Source: Alkalibacillus filiformis (lineage in GTDB: Bacteria; Bacillota; Bacilli; Bacillales; Alkalibacillaceae). Taken from it: a DNA stretch of 64,000 bases. Of the stretch, positions 51,522 to 61,130 are shown piece by piece. The stretch spans positions 1-64,000 of the forward strand of contig NZ_JAUSUP010000003.1 in assembly GCF_030814115.1 (NCBI RefSeq). The letters run 5' to 3'. A program made the translations under genes and the position numbers. The first letter of the stretch is position 1; the number at the start of each line of letters is the position of its first letter. Under the pieces are notes generated by a model that was not told the DNA's origin, made no database searches, and was given only the letters and a program-made list of their open reading frames with translations.

Positions 51522-52009
51522 TGTTATGGGAAGAGTTTGATCGAAATGAGATATTCCTCATTGCTATGTTAATAGTGGTTTATGCTGTTTTCTTTTTATT
51601 ACCTAAAGTATTGCCTAAACACATTACGGTGCTATACTTACTCATAGGTTTTACCATTCCGATTATTTTTGACTTCACAATTGGTGGCGGTATGTTAAAC
51701 TTTTATCAAGTCAATGATTCAAATGCTTATGAGCTTACAGATGTCATAACATACATTAACTTTGCACCTTTTGCTTATTTTTATATTTATTTTTATGAGA
51801 AGCTGAATATAAGAAAGGTAACGTTTATCCCTTATACCATTATTTGGGTGATTATTGGTCTATTGTTAGAAGTGCTATCGAAATTTATGAACGTTATTCA
51901 TTATCAAAATAACTACGAAGTGTATTATTCTGTTATTATATTTATAGTTATATTGACATTTAATGGGTTGTTTTATGAGTTAATTAAAAAGAAAGATCCG
52001 ACTATGTAA
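51518..52009 (+). CDS. CBO0543-like membrane protein (163 aa)
   Basis: Five predicted helices. The segment IPIIFDFTIGGGMLNFYQVNDSN between helices and the final FNGLFYELIKKK resemble the CBO0543 group of spore-former membrane proteins, of unknown function. It overlaps the preceding gene by 4 bases and lies 17 bases ahead of ogt. A two-component membrane unit is inferred. Confidence 0.65.
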   Translation: MMLWEEFDRNEIFLIAMLIVVYAVFFLLPKVLPKHITVLYLLIGFTIPIIFDFTIGGGMLNFYQVNDSNAYELTDVITYINFAPFAYFYIYFYEKLNIRKVTFIPYTIIWVIIGLLLEVLSKFMNVIHYQNNYEVYYSVIIFIVILTFNGLFYELIKKKDPTM

Positions 52010-52026
52010 AAGGGGAGTATGATGAT

Positions 52027-52551
52027 ATGGGGAATATGAAAGTTACCACTTATCAATCACCAATAGGACCTCTCATCATCGGTAGTTATGATCACCATTT
52101 ATATTTAATTGAGCATTTAAAAGACGAAAACCTTATCAAGTTGAATAGGAAAGTAAAAGCTTTTGATCAATATGAAAGGGTTGAAGATTGTCCGTTTAAT
52201 CAAAAAGTTATTCAAAAGTTAGAACGCTACTTTAATCAAGAACCTTTAGGTGAGAATTTACCATTGAAGCTAATTGGTACTGATTTTCAAAAGTCGGTTT
52301 GGAATGCTCTTTTACAAGTTCCTTACGGTAAGACTGCTACGTATCAGCAAATTGCCAAGGCGATTAATAACCCAAAGGCAGTAAGGGCTGTTGGTGGAGC
52401 GATTAATAAAAACCCGATCTCGATCTTAATTCCTTGCCATCGTATTATTGGGAGCAATGGACAGCTTGTTGGATATGAAGGTGGTCTTGAGCGAAAGAAA
52501 GCATTATTAGCTCTTGAGGCAGAAGATGAAAAATGGTTAAAAATAAACTAA
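52027..52551 (+). CDS. ogt: Methylated-DNA--protein-cysteine methyltransferase
   Basis: It removes methyl groups from O6-methylguanine by suicide transfer to Cys137 in IPCHRIIG. The DNA-binding block YGKTATYQQIAKAINNPKAVRAVGGAINKNP precedes it, including the Arg finger. Length of 174 aa is normal. ATG 52027, 10 bases after AAAGGGGAG; ATG 52036 is possible. The distance from adaA (9733) means the alkylation response is split over the window. Confidence 0.93.
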   Translation: MGNMKVTTYQSPIGPLIIGSYDHHLYLIEHLKDENLIKLNRKVKAFDQYERVEDCPFNQKVIQKLERYFNQEPLGENLPLKLIGTDFQKSVWNALLQVPYGKTATYQQIAKAINNPKAVRAVGGAINKNPISILIPCHRIIGSNGQLVGYEGGLERKKALLALEAEDEKWLKIN

Positions 52552-52603
52552 TATTTTGTGGTATAATACATTTCGTCAGTTAACAAATAAAGAGGTGGAA
52601 ACA

Positions 52604-53077
52604 TTGGGTTTACACATTGTATTATACCGACCGGAAATTCCAGCAAATACAGGTAATATAGCTCGTACTGCTTTAGCGACAAACGCGACATTGCATTTAA
52701 TTAGGCCTTTAGGATTCTCTACAGAAGATAAGATGTTAAGGCGTGCAGGATTAGATTATTGGCATGATGTTAATATTCAATATCACGATTCGTTGGATGA
52801 TATGTATGATGCTTATCCTGAAGGGTCTTTTTATTATATTGAGAATTTCGGGACAAAACATTACACAGATTATGATTATAGTAATCAAGAGGAAGATATC
52901 TTTTTCATTTTCGGAAGAGAAACAGATGGAATTCCAGAAGAGTTGCTTGTTGGTAAAGAAGAACAATGCTTAAGAGTACATATGACTGAACACGTTCGAT
53001 CTTTAAATTTATCGAATACAGCAGCAATAATTATTTATGAAGCATTAAGGCAACAAGGGTTTCCAAATGTGAAATAA
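52604..53077 (+). CDS. trmL: tRNA (cytidine/uridine-34-2'-O)-methyltransferase
   Basis: A SPOUT-class enzyme of 157 aa that methylates the wobble ribose of tRNA-Leu. It has the knot motifs VLYRPEIPANTGNIARTALAT, FIFGRETDGIPEELL and RSLNLSNTAAIIIYEALRQ. TTG 52604 with AGAGGTGG upstream is chosen; the longer frame begins inside the promoter (TATAAT at 52563). It has its own terminator. Confidence 0.93.
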   Translation: MGLHIVLYRPEIPANTGNIARTALATNATLHLIRPLGFSTEDKMLRRAGLDYWHDVNIQYHDSLDDMYDAYPEGSFYYIENFGTKHYTDYDYSNQEEDIFFIFGRETDGIPEELLVGKEEQCLRVHMTEHVRSLNLSNTAAIIIYEALRQQGFPNVK

Positions 53078-53108
53078 AAAAGCAGAGGGATTGTCCCTCT
53101 GCTTTTTT
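53076..53108 (+). terminator. Terminator of trmL
   Basis: Stem AAAAAGCAGAGGGA (53076-53090) / TCCCTCTGCTTTTTT (53094-53108). Confidence 0.88.
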
Positions 53109-53192
53109 GTTGTAAATATTCAATGATCAGTACAACTACGCCTTTGTCTTCACCTTAAAGGTCCCGTTACTCGGCGAGTGTCTTTGAGTGTT

Positions 53193-53288
53193 TTATTTAC
53201 GCGGCTCTCCTGGCTGACCTTCGTAACCAGCAGTGAAAATCGCAACTAAAAATACTAAACAAACACCCATTATGATTGCTGTTACCAT
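53193..53288 (-). CDS. Small membrane peptide (31 aa)
   Basis: ATG 53288 with AAGGAGG 9 bases upstream. It reads MVTAIIMGVCLVFLVAIF, then TAGYEGQPGEPRK to TAA 53193. It is a single membrane helix with a Gly/Pro-rich basic tail. Similar tiny peptides recur in bacilli, but I cannot name a family. The rest of the 53109-53491 stretch shows no other gene. Confidence 0.65.
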   Translation of the reverse strand: MVTAIIMGVCLVFLVAIFTAGYEGQPGEPRK

Positions 53289-53491
53289 GGGGAATCCTCC
53301 TTATTATCAAGACTATGCGTAACCTTATTATAACCAAAAGTTCTGGAATTGTGAATATAAGTGTTAACAAGTTCAAATAATCTTCTAAATTGCAGTGCCT
53401 ATATAAGTATAACAACATCCATCCTCTGAATAAAATGATATGAAGGTCTAGATTAAATCTTTACCTTAACTAGTTTTATTGGGGGAATTGT

Positions 53492-55147
53492 ATGAAGTGG
53501 GAAGGAACATTGGAAGAGTATGTACAGTCTATAATAGATCGGGACATTCCATATAAAACGAGTCACGAACGGTTATACCTAGCTTTCAAGCGGGCGAGGA
53601 GAAAAGGCTTATTTACTAAAATATATGGAATGGACTATATACTAGATGAAATTGAAAAGAACTATTTAATACCTGCCTCTAAAGGTTATGATGCCCGTAA
53701 ACGTTTACTTGTATTAGTTGGACCGCCAGGAAGTGGTAAAACGTCCATTGTCCGTTTAATAAAAGAAGCGTTAATGTCGTTTTCCAAAACAGACGAAGGT
53801 GCGGTCTATAGAATTAAAGATTGCCCGTTAAACGAAAACCCGCTGTTAGCTTTGCCTGATGACATTAAAGAGAAGCTGAAAACAAAAGTAAATTTAGATG
53901 TTAAAGGATTTTTATCCCCTCTCAATCAACATCGATTAATCGAGGATTATGACGGTAATTGGCGTCAAATTGAAGTCGAACGTTTTTATATTAGTGAAAC
54001 GGACCGTAATGGTATTGGAACATTTGTACCGAGTGACCCTTATTCACAAGAGGTCACTGATTTAATCGGTGATGTAAATTATTCAACTATTACGAAATAT
54101 GGTTCGGTATCAGATCCAAGAGCCTATCGTTATGACGGGGAATTTCAAATAGCTAACCAAGGGTTGTTAGAGTTACATGAAGTGTTTAAGACACGCAGGG
54201 AGCTCATGTATCCGTTTTTGACGTTAGCTGAAGAGGATGTTTATAAAGTCGCACGTCAATCAATGGTTTATACTGACCAAGTCATAATCGGGCATTCAAA
54301 TGAGGAAGATTTAAAAGACTTTATACAACAAAATACAAACAATGCACTACTAAGCCGAATGATTTTCATACGCGTCCCGCATAACTTGCAACTAGATGAA
54401 GAAGTGACCCTTTATAAATCTGCATTAAATGAAAAGGATCTAACTCGTTTAGGGTACCTAGCGTTAGAAACTCTTGCAAAAGCAATTATAATGTCAAGGT
54501 TGGATCACCATAAAAAGGGTGACACTTTGATTAAACGTATTCATAATTTAAACCAAGCAAACGCTTTTACGCTTAATAAAAGAGATGGTATGTTTGGGAT
54601 AGAGGCGAGAATAGCTTTTCAAGTGCTAGGTCGTTGTATGAGTAGAGTTGGTGTTGTTAGTGCTAATGACTTATTAGAGGAGTTAAGCAAATTGCTTGAA
54701 CTAGACTATCGCTTAGACACTGCAAGTTTTCATTGGTACAAGGACTTAATCAAAAGAGCAGAAAAAGATTATTATATACAAATACAAACACTTTTAGAAA
54801 ATTTCATATGTAAGCATGAGTCAAAGCGTTTAGATCGATTTGTTTATGAATCTCTTTATGATCGTGAAAAAGTAGAAAGTTGGCTTAATGTTAGTGACGA
54901 CATGTATAGTTCGTTAAAAGAGCTTATAGATGAACAGACTGATGATCAAATGAGTATAAATTTATTGCCTAAAGAATATCAAAAGGTTTTTAAGCAAAAG
55001 CTATTGGAAGAATATGTGGAAGAGTTAGATGTAAAAGGTGATTTGCGTAAATGGCTACAACATCAATTTAAATCGTACTTAGAAAGTAAGAATATAAAGC
55101 ATTCAAACAAACTAGTTGAAGATCTATATGATACGTTAACTCGATAA
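53492..55147 (+). CDS. PrkA-like AAA/serine-kinase-type protein (short form)
   Basis: A 551-aa relative of PrkA, the sporulation-linked kinase/ATPase whose usual form has ~631 aa. Shared blocks are the start MKWEGTLEEYVQ, Walker A GPPGSGKTS (77-85), CPLNENPL, SETDRNGIGTFVPSDPYSQEVTDLIGD, SDPRAYRYDGEF, and ALLSRMIFIRVPHNL. The ~20 residues before WEGT in PrkA are missing, and the C-terminal kinase-like part is shorter and divergent. It is probably an AAA protease or kinase homologue of the PrkA paralogue type. It starts at ATG 53492 with TGGGGGA upstream and stands alone. Confidence 0.85.
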   Translation: MKWEGTLEEYVQSIIDRDIPYKTSHERLYLAFKRARRKGLFTKIYGMDYILDEIEKNYLIPASKGYDARKRLLVLVGPPGSGKTSIVRLIKEALMSFSKTDEGAVYRIKDCPLNENPLLALPDDIKEKLKTKVNLDVKGFLSPLNQHRLIEDYDGNWRQIEVERFYISETDRNGIGTFVPSDPYSQEVTDLIGDVNYSTITKYGSVSDPRAYRYDGEFQIANQGLLELHEVFKTRRELMYPFLTLAEEDVYKVARQSMVYTDQVIIGHSNEEDLKDFIQQNTNNALLSRMIFIRVPHNLQLDEEVTLYKSALNEKDLTRLGYLALETLAKAIIMSRLDHHKKGDTLIKRIHNLNQANAFTLNKRDGMFGIEARIAFQVLGRCMSRVGVVSANDLLEELSKLLELDYRLDTASFHWYKDLIKRAEKDYYIQIQTLLENFICKHESKRLDRFVYESLYDREKVESWLNVSDDMYSSLKELIDEQTDDQMSINLLPKEYQKVFKQKLLEEYVEELDVKGDLRKWLQHQFKSYLESKNIKHSNKLVEDLYDTLTR

Positions 55148-55394
55148 AATTTATATATATAGGTAGAATTCGACATTAAGACGATGAATCTGCAATTTTT
55201 CGCGCATGAACCTTTTCTATAAGCTTGTTTTCATATATACTAATTGAAGGTATATTATGTTTTTCCAAATGTTCTCTATTTACTGTTTGTAGACCTTGTT
55301 TTATGGGTAAACATTATAGTAGAGAATTATAGGAGAACTGTTATAAACTAATAAGTATAAAACAATTTGTACAAATCGATGGGGGTAGTAAAAA

Positions 55395-58217
55395 GTGGCA
55401 ATCAAAGGGTCTAACGACAATGTATGGCATGCTTTTCATGGCCCGAACATGGGCTATATTGAAGAGCAGTATGAATTATTTTTAGATGACCCTGATGCAG
55501 TTGATGAATCGCTGCGTCAAATGTTTGAAGAACATGGAGCTCCTGATTGGATGCAGTCAGGTGGTGTTGAACCTTCAAGTGGTGGGCAGGCGAGCGTTGC
55601 AGACATGAAGAAGTTAACTTCTGCAATGAAGCTTGTTGATGCGATTCGACGTCATGGACATCTTGAAGCGGATATCTTCCCAGTAGGCAAACAAGACGAT
55701 CGTTCGACACCGTTAGTTGATCCAAAAACATATGATTTAGCAGAGTCGGATCTAAAACAAATGGATGCTAGTGTTTTAGTATCTGATGCACCAAGCCATG
55801 TAAAAAACGCTTGGGATCTTATTCAACATTTAAAATCACGTTATTCTGGAAAAGCCTCTTATGAGTTTAACCATATTCCTGATGATGATGAGCGCGAGTG
55901 GCTCTACAACAAAGTAGAGACTGGTGCTATTGACGTGTCTCTAAGTGGTGAAGAAAAGAAAGAAGTACTTAAACGATTAGCCGAAGTTGAAGGCTTTGAA
56001 CAATTTTTAGGTAAGACGTTCGTTGGACAGAAACGTTTCTCTATTGAAGGTTTGGACATGATGGTGCCAATGCTTGAACACATGGTGAAGAACGGTAATG
56101 AAGACTCCGTTGAGCACGTCATGATGGGCATGGCTCACAGAGGACGTCTGAACGTATTAGCACATATCCTCGGAAAGCCTTATGAGTTAATCTTCTCAGA
56201 ATTCGCTCATTCACCTGATAAAGAATTAGTACCTTCTGAAGGTTCTAGCGGTATTAACTACGGTTGGACTGGAGATGTAAAATATCACTTCGGTGGAAAC
56301 CGTGAAATTGGTGATGAAGAGACGACGAAGATTACACTAGCACATAATCCTTCTCACTTAGAATTTGTTAACCCTGTAGTTGAAGGTTATACACGTGCCG
56401 TTCAAGATAACCGTGGAGTTTCTGGTTATGCTGATCCCGATTTCAATAAAGCTTTTACCATTCAAATTCACGGTGATGCTGCATTTATCGGTGAAGGCGT
56501 TGTAGCCGAAACGTTAAACATGTCTCAATTAGATGGCTATGAGACAGGTGGTTCCATCCATATTATTGCAAACAACTTAATCGGTTTTACAACAAACCAT
56601 AAAGATGGTCGTTCAACGAAGTATGCGAGTGATTTAGCTAAAGGTTTTGAAATGCCGATTATCCACGTTAATGCAGATGATCCTGTAGCATGTTTATCGA
56701 CTGTAGAACTAGCATATCAATACCGCAAGAAGTTCCAAAAAGATGTCATTATTGATTTAGTTGGTTACAGACGTTATGGCCATAATGAAATGGATGAGCC
56801 GCGTGGAACTCAACCGTTACTGTATCAGTCAATTGATAATCATAAAACAGCTTACGAGCTATTTGCTGATTTCTTAGTTGATTCAAATGTGATCTCAGAA
56901 GATGACGCTAAAACATTCAAAGATGATGTTATGTCTAAACTTCGTGAAACATACAACAGCATGAAGGAAAATGAGGACGTTGAACATACGATTCCTGATT
57001 TACCTGAAGAGGTTGTTAATGGCTTAGATCAAATTGAAACAGCTGTCGATACAGATGTATTGAAGAAATTAAATGAAGACATGTTAAAGCGTCCAGATGA
57101 TTTTAACGGCTTCAAGAAGCTAGAGAAAATTTTACAGCGTCGTGAAAAAGCGTTTAACGAAGGTGAGAAAATTGACTGGGCTTTAGGTGAAGCTTTAGCA
57201 TATGCTTCAATCTTAAAAGATGGCACACCGATCCGTATGACTGGTCAAGATTCAGAACGTGGAACGTTTGCTCACCGTCATGCTGTATTACACGATACTG
57301 AAAAACAACGTAAATATAGCCCGTTCCATGGACTAGAAGGTGTGGATACATCATTTAGCATTTATAACAGTCCATTATCTGAAAATGGGGTCTTAGGATT
57401 TGAGTATGGATATAGCGTTGAATGTGATGATACACTTGTTCTTTGGGAAGCACAGTTTGGTGACTTCGCAAACGCAGCACAAGTGATTTTTGATCAATTT
57501 ATCGCGTCCGGCCGTGCTAAATGGGGGCAAATTGCAAGCCTTGTAATGTTGCTTCCTCATGGTTATGAAGGTCAAGGGCCAGAGCACTCAAGTGCAAGAC
57601 TAGAGCGTTTCTTACAATTATCTGCTGAAAATAACTGGACAGTTGCAAACGTAACTTCTGCAGCTCAGTTCTTCCATTTATTAAGACGTCAAGCAGCAAT
57701 TGTAGGTACAGAAGCAGCACGACCGTTAGTTGTTATGACACCGAAGAGCCTGTTACGTAATCAGCGTGTCGCTGTTGACCATACAGAGCTATCTGAAGGT
57801 AAATTTAAGCATATTCTTGAACAAAAAGGTTCTGGGGAAGATGCTGATGCAGTTAAACGTTTAGTAATCGGTAGCGGTAAAGTGATGGTTGATTTAGAAG
57901 AAGCGATGGAAAAACGTGATAACACTGATGAAATTCACTTTGCACGCTTAGAACAGATCTACCCATTCCCTGAAAAAGAATTAAAAGAATTACTGAAGAA
58001 TTACAAAAACATTGAAGAAATCGTTTGGATTCAAGAGGAACCGAAAAATATGGGAAGCTGGGACTTCGTTAAAGAACGAATTCAAGATATTAAGAAAGTT
58101 AAACAGAAGCTTCATTATGTTGGGCGCCCTTATCGTTCATCACCTGCTGTTGGTGATCCGAATGTATCAAAAGCAGAGCAAAGTCGCATTATCAATGAAG
58201 CATTGAAGCTAGATTAA
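55395..58217 (+). CDS. odhA: 2-Oxoglutarate dehydrogenase E1 component
   Basis: The thiamine-diphosphate enzyme that decarboxylates 2-oxoglutarate in the citric acid cycle, 940 aa. It has the N-terminal E2-interaction helix (NMGYIEEQYELFLDDP), MGMAHRGRLNVLAHILGKP, the ThDP motif GDAAFIGEGVVAETLNMS, GYRRYGHNEMDEPRGTQP, and a C-terminal transketolase domain (GQDSERGTFAHRHAVLHD). GTG start with GGGGGTAG upstream. odhB follows after 14 bases in an operon. Confidence 0.96.
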   Translation: MAIKGSNDNVWHAFHGPNMGYIEEQYELFLDDPDAVDESLRQMFEEHGAPDWMQSGGVEPSSGGQASVADMKKLTSAMKLVDAIRRHGHLEADIFPVGKQDDRSTPLVDPKTYDLAESDLKQMDASVLVSDAPSHVKNAWDLIQHLKSRYSGKASYEFNHIPDDDEREWLYNKVETGAIDVSLSGEEKKEVLKRLAEVEGFEQFLGKTFVGQKRFSIEGLDMMVPMLEHMVKNGNEDSVEHVMMGMAHRGRLNVLAHILGKPYELIFSEFAHSPDKELVPSEGSSGINYGWTGDVKYHFGGNREIGDEETTKITLAHNPSHLEFVNPVVEGYTRAVQDNRGVSGYADPDFNKAFTIQIHGDAAFIGEGVVAETLNMSQLDGYETGGSIHIIANNLIGFTTNHKDGRSTKYASDLAKGFEMPIIHVNADDPVACLSTVELAYQYRKKFQKDVIIDLVGYRRYGHNEMDEPRGTQPLLYQSIDNHKTAYELFADFLVDSNVISEDDAKTFKDDVMSKLRETYNSMKENEDVEHTIPDLPEEVVNGLDQIETAVDTDVLKKLNEDMLKRPDDFNGFKKLEKILQRREKAFNEGEKIDWALGEALAYASILKDGTPIRMTGQDSERGTFAHRHAVLHDTEKQRKYSPFHGLEGVDTSFSIYNSPLSENGVLGFEYGYSVECDDTLVLWEAQFGDFANAAQVIFDQFIASGRAKWGQIASLVMLLPHGYEGQGPEHSSARLERFLQLSAENNWTVANVTSAAQFFHLLRRQAAIVGTEAARPLVVMTPKSLLRNQRVAVDHTELSEGKFKHILEQKGSGEDADAVKRLVIGSGKVMVDLEEAMEKRDNTDEIHFARLEQIYPFPEKELKELLKNYKNIEEIVWIQEEPKNMGSWDFVKERIQDIKKVKQKLHYVGRPYRSSPAVGDPNVSKAEQSRIINEALKLD

Positions 58218-58231
58218 AGGAGGAGAATGAC

Positions 58232-59527
58232 GTGAAGGAAATTATTGTACCAGAGTTAGCCGAATCCATTACTGAAGGAACGGTTGCTGAATGGTTAGTA
58301 TCAGAAGGAGATCAAGTAGGGAAAGGTGACCCAATCGTAGAATTAGAGACGGACAAAGTTAACGTTGAAGTTAACTCTGACTACGCTGGTGTCATTACAG
58401 AATTATTAGTTGGTGAAGGTGAAGACGTAGAAGTTGGAGACGCAATCGCTAAAGTTGATGAGAGTGGCGAGGGAGCAGCAAGCTCTGATAGTGGATCTGA
58501 CAAAGAAGAGAAGTCCGAAGAGCCAGCTAAAGATGAGAAGAAAGAAGATAAGAAAGAAGAAAAAGAATCAGACGAAAAACAACCGACAACGAAAGAAGAA
58601 ACAGCTGATCACGACCCTGATCAACCAGTAGCTTCTCCTGCTACACGTAAGCGCGCTCGTGAATTAGGTATTGATTTAAGTGAAATCAAGCCAAAAGATC
58701 CAGTTGGTCGCATCTCAAAAGAAGATGTTGAAGCAGCAGCTAAATCTAAAGTAGATGAAGGTAAGAAGAAAGATTCTAAGAAAGAATCTAAAAAAGACCA
58801 GTCTGCTGAGAAAACAGAATTTGATAAGCCAGTAGAACGTGAGAAAATGTCTCGCCGTCGTCAAACAATCGCTAAGCGTCTTGTAGAAGCACAAGAACAA
58901 TCAGCCATGTTAACGACATTTAACGAAGTAGATATGACGAACATTATGAATGTACGTAGCGACCGTAAAGATGATTTCGAGAAGAAACATGGCATTAAGC
59001 TTGGTTTCATGTCATTCTTTACGAAAGCTGTAATCGGAGCTCTTAAAGAATTCCCACTTCTAAACGCTGAAATCCAAGGTGATGAAATCGTTAAGAAGCA
59101 ATTCTATGATATTGGCATGGCTGTATCAACTGAAGAAGGTCTAGTTGTACCAGTAGTACGTGACGCTGATCGTCTAAGCTTCGCTGGTATTGAAGGTGAA
59201 ATTATGGACGTAGCGAAAAAAGCACGTGACGGTCAATTATCTATGAAAGACTTACAAGGTGGTTCATTTACAATTACGAATGGTGGTATTTTCGGTTCAT
59301 TACTATCAACACCGATCTTGAACACGCCACAAGTTGGTATTTTAGGTATGCACAAGATTGAAAAGCGTCCTAAAGTAATGCCAGATGACAGCATTGAAGT
59401 TCGTCCAATGATGTATCTTGCACTTTCATACGATCACCGTATCGTTGACGGTCGTGAAGCAGTACAATTCTTAAACCGTGTTAAAGAAATGGTTGAAGAT
59501 CCGTACGACTTACTATTAGAAGGATAA
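58232..59527 (+). CDS. odhB: 2-Oxoglutarate dehydrogenase E2 (dihydrolipoamide succinyltransferase)
   Basis: It transfers the succinyl group from E1 to CoA. The lipoyl domain has Lys42 in ETDKVNVEV. A long Glu/Lys-rich linker follows (~75-130). The E3-binding domain is ASPATRKRARELGIDL, a second charged linker follows, then the catalytic domain with SYDHRIVDG (His402). Length of 431 aa is normal. GTG start with AAAGGAGGAG upstream. A terminator follows. Confidence 0.96.
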   Translation: MKEIIVPELAESITEGTVAEWLVSEGDQVGKGDPIVELETDKVNVEVNSDYAGVITELLVGEGEDVEVGDAIAKVDESGEGAASSDSGSDKEEKSEEPAKDEKKEDKKEEKESDEKQPTTKEETADHDPDQPVASPATRKRARELGIDLSEIKPKDPVGRISKEDVEAAAKSKVDEGKKKDSKKESKKDQSAEKTEFDKPVEREKMSRRRQTIAKRLVEAQEQSAMLTTFNEVDMTNIMNVRSDRKDDFEKKHGIKLGFMSFFTKAVIGALKEFPLLNAEIQGDEIVKKQFYDIGMAVSTEEGLVVPVVRDADRLSFAGIEGEIMDVAKKARDGQLSMKDLQGGSFTITNGGIFGSLLSTPILNTPQVGILGMHKIEKRPKVMPDDSIEVRPMMYLALSYDHRIVDGREAVQFLNRVKEMVEDPYDLLLEG

Positions 59528-59543
59528 TAAACCTCATGACACA

Positions 59544-59577
59544 AAACCTCTTGCATATAATGGTGCAAGAGGTTTTT
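59544..59577 (+). terminator. Terminator of odhAB
   Basis: Stem AAACCTCTTGCA (59544-59555) / TGCAAGAGGTTT (59564-59575) and T run. Confidence 0.88.
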
Positions 59578-59594
59578 CATATGAGGTGGTCTTT

Positions 59595-60311
59595 TTGAAG
59601 TATGACAGCCGTTATTACTTACACGGACATAAGAGTATAGATCATGTAAAACAGAATTCACAACGTTACAACACAAGTACCAACTCGTTAGATACATACA
59701 AACTTTTAAAAGTACAAGACGTCGTGAAGTTATTAAATAACTACAAGAAGGCTCATCAAGATAATGGTTCATTCCAATCAAAACATATTCATATGCGGAA
59801 TACTTTGCTGAACCATTTTCGTACACGTCAATCGTTTGAAGAAAGCCTTGAGTATAAACAGGTTCATCATATTAATAAAATGGAACAACAAATACAGGTC
59901 TTATTAATAGACCTTTCTAAATCAATGAGAAGTCTAAAGAGCCTTACATTAATTAATCTTATGAAGGATCAAGAGAATCACCCCGTACTTTATCACCGTG
60001 AACAATTAGTTAATTATGATCCTAATCAATTATTACTTGAGGATTTTCAAGGAGGAACGTCTGTAGCTGCCCCTTTAAAAATGTTATTAAAAGTTGAACA
60101 TTTAATAGGTAGTAAGTTGAATATTACGCATATTTCAGATGGAGATGTATCTACGAAAGAATGGGAAAAAGCCTGTAATATCATAAACCAATTACGTGGA
60201 ACTTATGAACTTTTATTAACAAAACCACTTAGTTATTCAAGTTTAATAAAAATACTTTTAGAAGAAAATGACATAAAATACACACTCTTAGCTCACAATA
60301 TAGGTGAGTGA
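59595..60311 (+). CDS. Small von Willebrand A-like protein (238 aa)
   Basis: Not a named family. A helical, basic first half (~1-100) is followed by a vWA-like half with a complete MIDAS: Asp106, Ser108 and Ser110 in LLIDLSKSM, Thr155 in FQGGTSVAAPL and Asp182 in ITHISDGDVST. There is no signal peptide. A metal-dependent interaction protein is inferred. Start at TTG 59595 with GAGGTGG upstream; the GTG at 59586 falls inside that site. The CAP-domain gene follows after 15 bases. Confidence 0.7.
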   Translation: MKYDSRYYLHGHKSIDHVKQNSQRYNTSTNSLDTYKLLKVQDVVKLLNNYKKAHQDNGSFQSKHIHMRNTLLNHFRTRQSFEESLEYKQVHHINKMEQQIQVLLIDLSKSMRSLKSLTLINLMKDQENHPVLYHREQLVNYDPNQLLLEDFQGGTSVAAPLKMLLKVEHLIGSKLNITHISDGDVSTKEWEKACNIINQLRGTYELLLTKPLSYSSLIKILLEENDIKYTLLAHNIGE

Positions 60312-60326
60312 AAGGGTGTGTATTTT

Positions 60327-60956
60327 ATGAGAATCTTTTTTTATATTTTGATGGCATTAATCATTATGACAATTGTTCAAATTCATCCTTCTGAACAAAG
60401 CCACGCTGATTCGGTAGATATATATACAGTACAACCAGGTGATACGTTATGGAAAATATCCCGAACTTATCAAATTGGTTTGAGTGAAATAATTAATGCT
60501 AATCCACAGTTTGATAACCCCGATTTGATTTACCCAGGTGATGATGTCACGATCCCTTTAAAAACTGAAGTGAAATCAATAGAAGATGAAGTGATTCGCA
60601 TTACTAATGAAATGAGACAACAACACGGCCTCCAACCGTTAAAAAGTGATTGGCAGCTATCTCGTGTTGCGAGGTATAAATCAAGAGATATGCGTGATCA
60701 AAACTATTTTTCCCATCAGTCACCGACATATGGTTCACCTTTTGACATGATCGAGCAGTTCAACGTATCATACCGAAGAGCAGCTGAAAACATAGCAGCA
60801 GGCCAACAAAGCCCCCGTTCAGTTGTAGATTCTTGGATGAATAGTCAAGGTCACCGTGAAAACATGCTAGACCCTAATATGACACATATAGGGGTTGGGT
60901 ATGCAGAAGGTGGTCAATACCGTCATTATTGGACGCAAATGTTCATTGCCAGATAG
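60327..60956 (+). CDS. Secreted LysM-CAP domain protein
   Basis: A 209-aa exported protein. It has a signal peptide (IFFYILMALIIMTIVQIHPSEQSHA), one LysM domain for peptidoglycan binding (YTVQPGDTLWKISRTYQI...IYPGDDVTIP), and a CAP/SCP domain (ITNEMRQQHGLQPLKSDWQLSRVA...HRENMLDPNMTHIGVGYAEGG). The layout equals the YkwD/SafA-like coat proteins of bacilli, so a cell wall or spore role is likely. ATG 60327 with AAAGGGTG upstream; GTG 60318 lies inside it. Confidence 0.88.
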   Translation: MRIFFYILMALIIMTIVQIHPSEQSHADSVDIYTVQPGDTLWKISRTYQIGLSEIINANPQFDNPDLIYPGDDVTIPLKTEVKSIEDEVIRITNEMRQQHGLQPLKSDWQLSRVARYKSRDMRDQNYFSHQSPTYGSPFDMIEQFNVSYRRAAENIAAGQQSPRSVVDSWMNSQGHRENMLDPNMTHIGVGYAEGGQYRHYWTQMFIAR

Positions 60957-61130
60957 ACCTTTAAAGCCCATTTATTACGCATGAAACGAGCGAAATACAA
61001 CGATTACCGAAATGCCATATTTTTTCACGAAATTTTTTTGTAAGATGATTGCGTTTTCATAATGAACTTGGTAAAATGCAATAGCGTCATTGAAATAATA
61101 ATAACTTTTATGGGGTAGGGGGACTACGAA

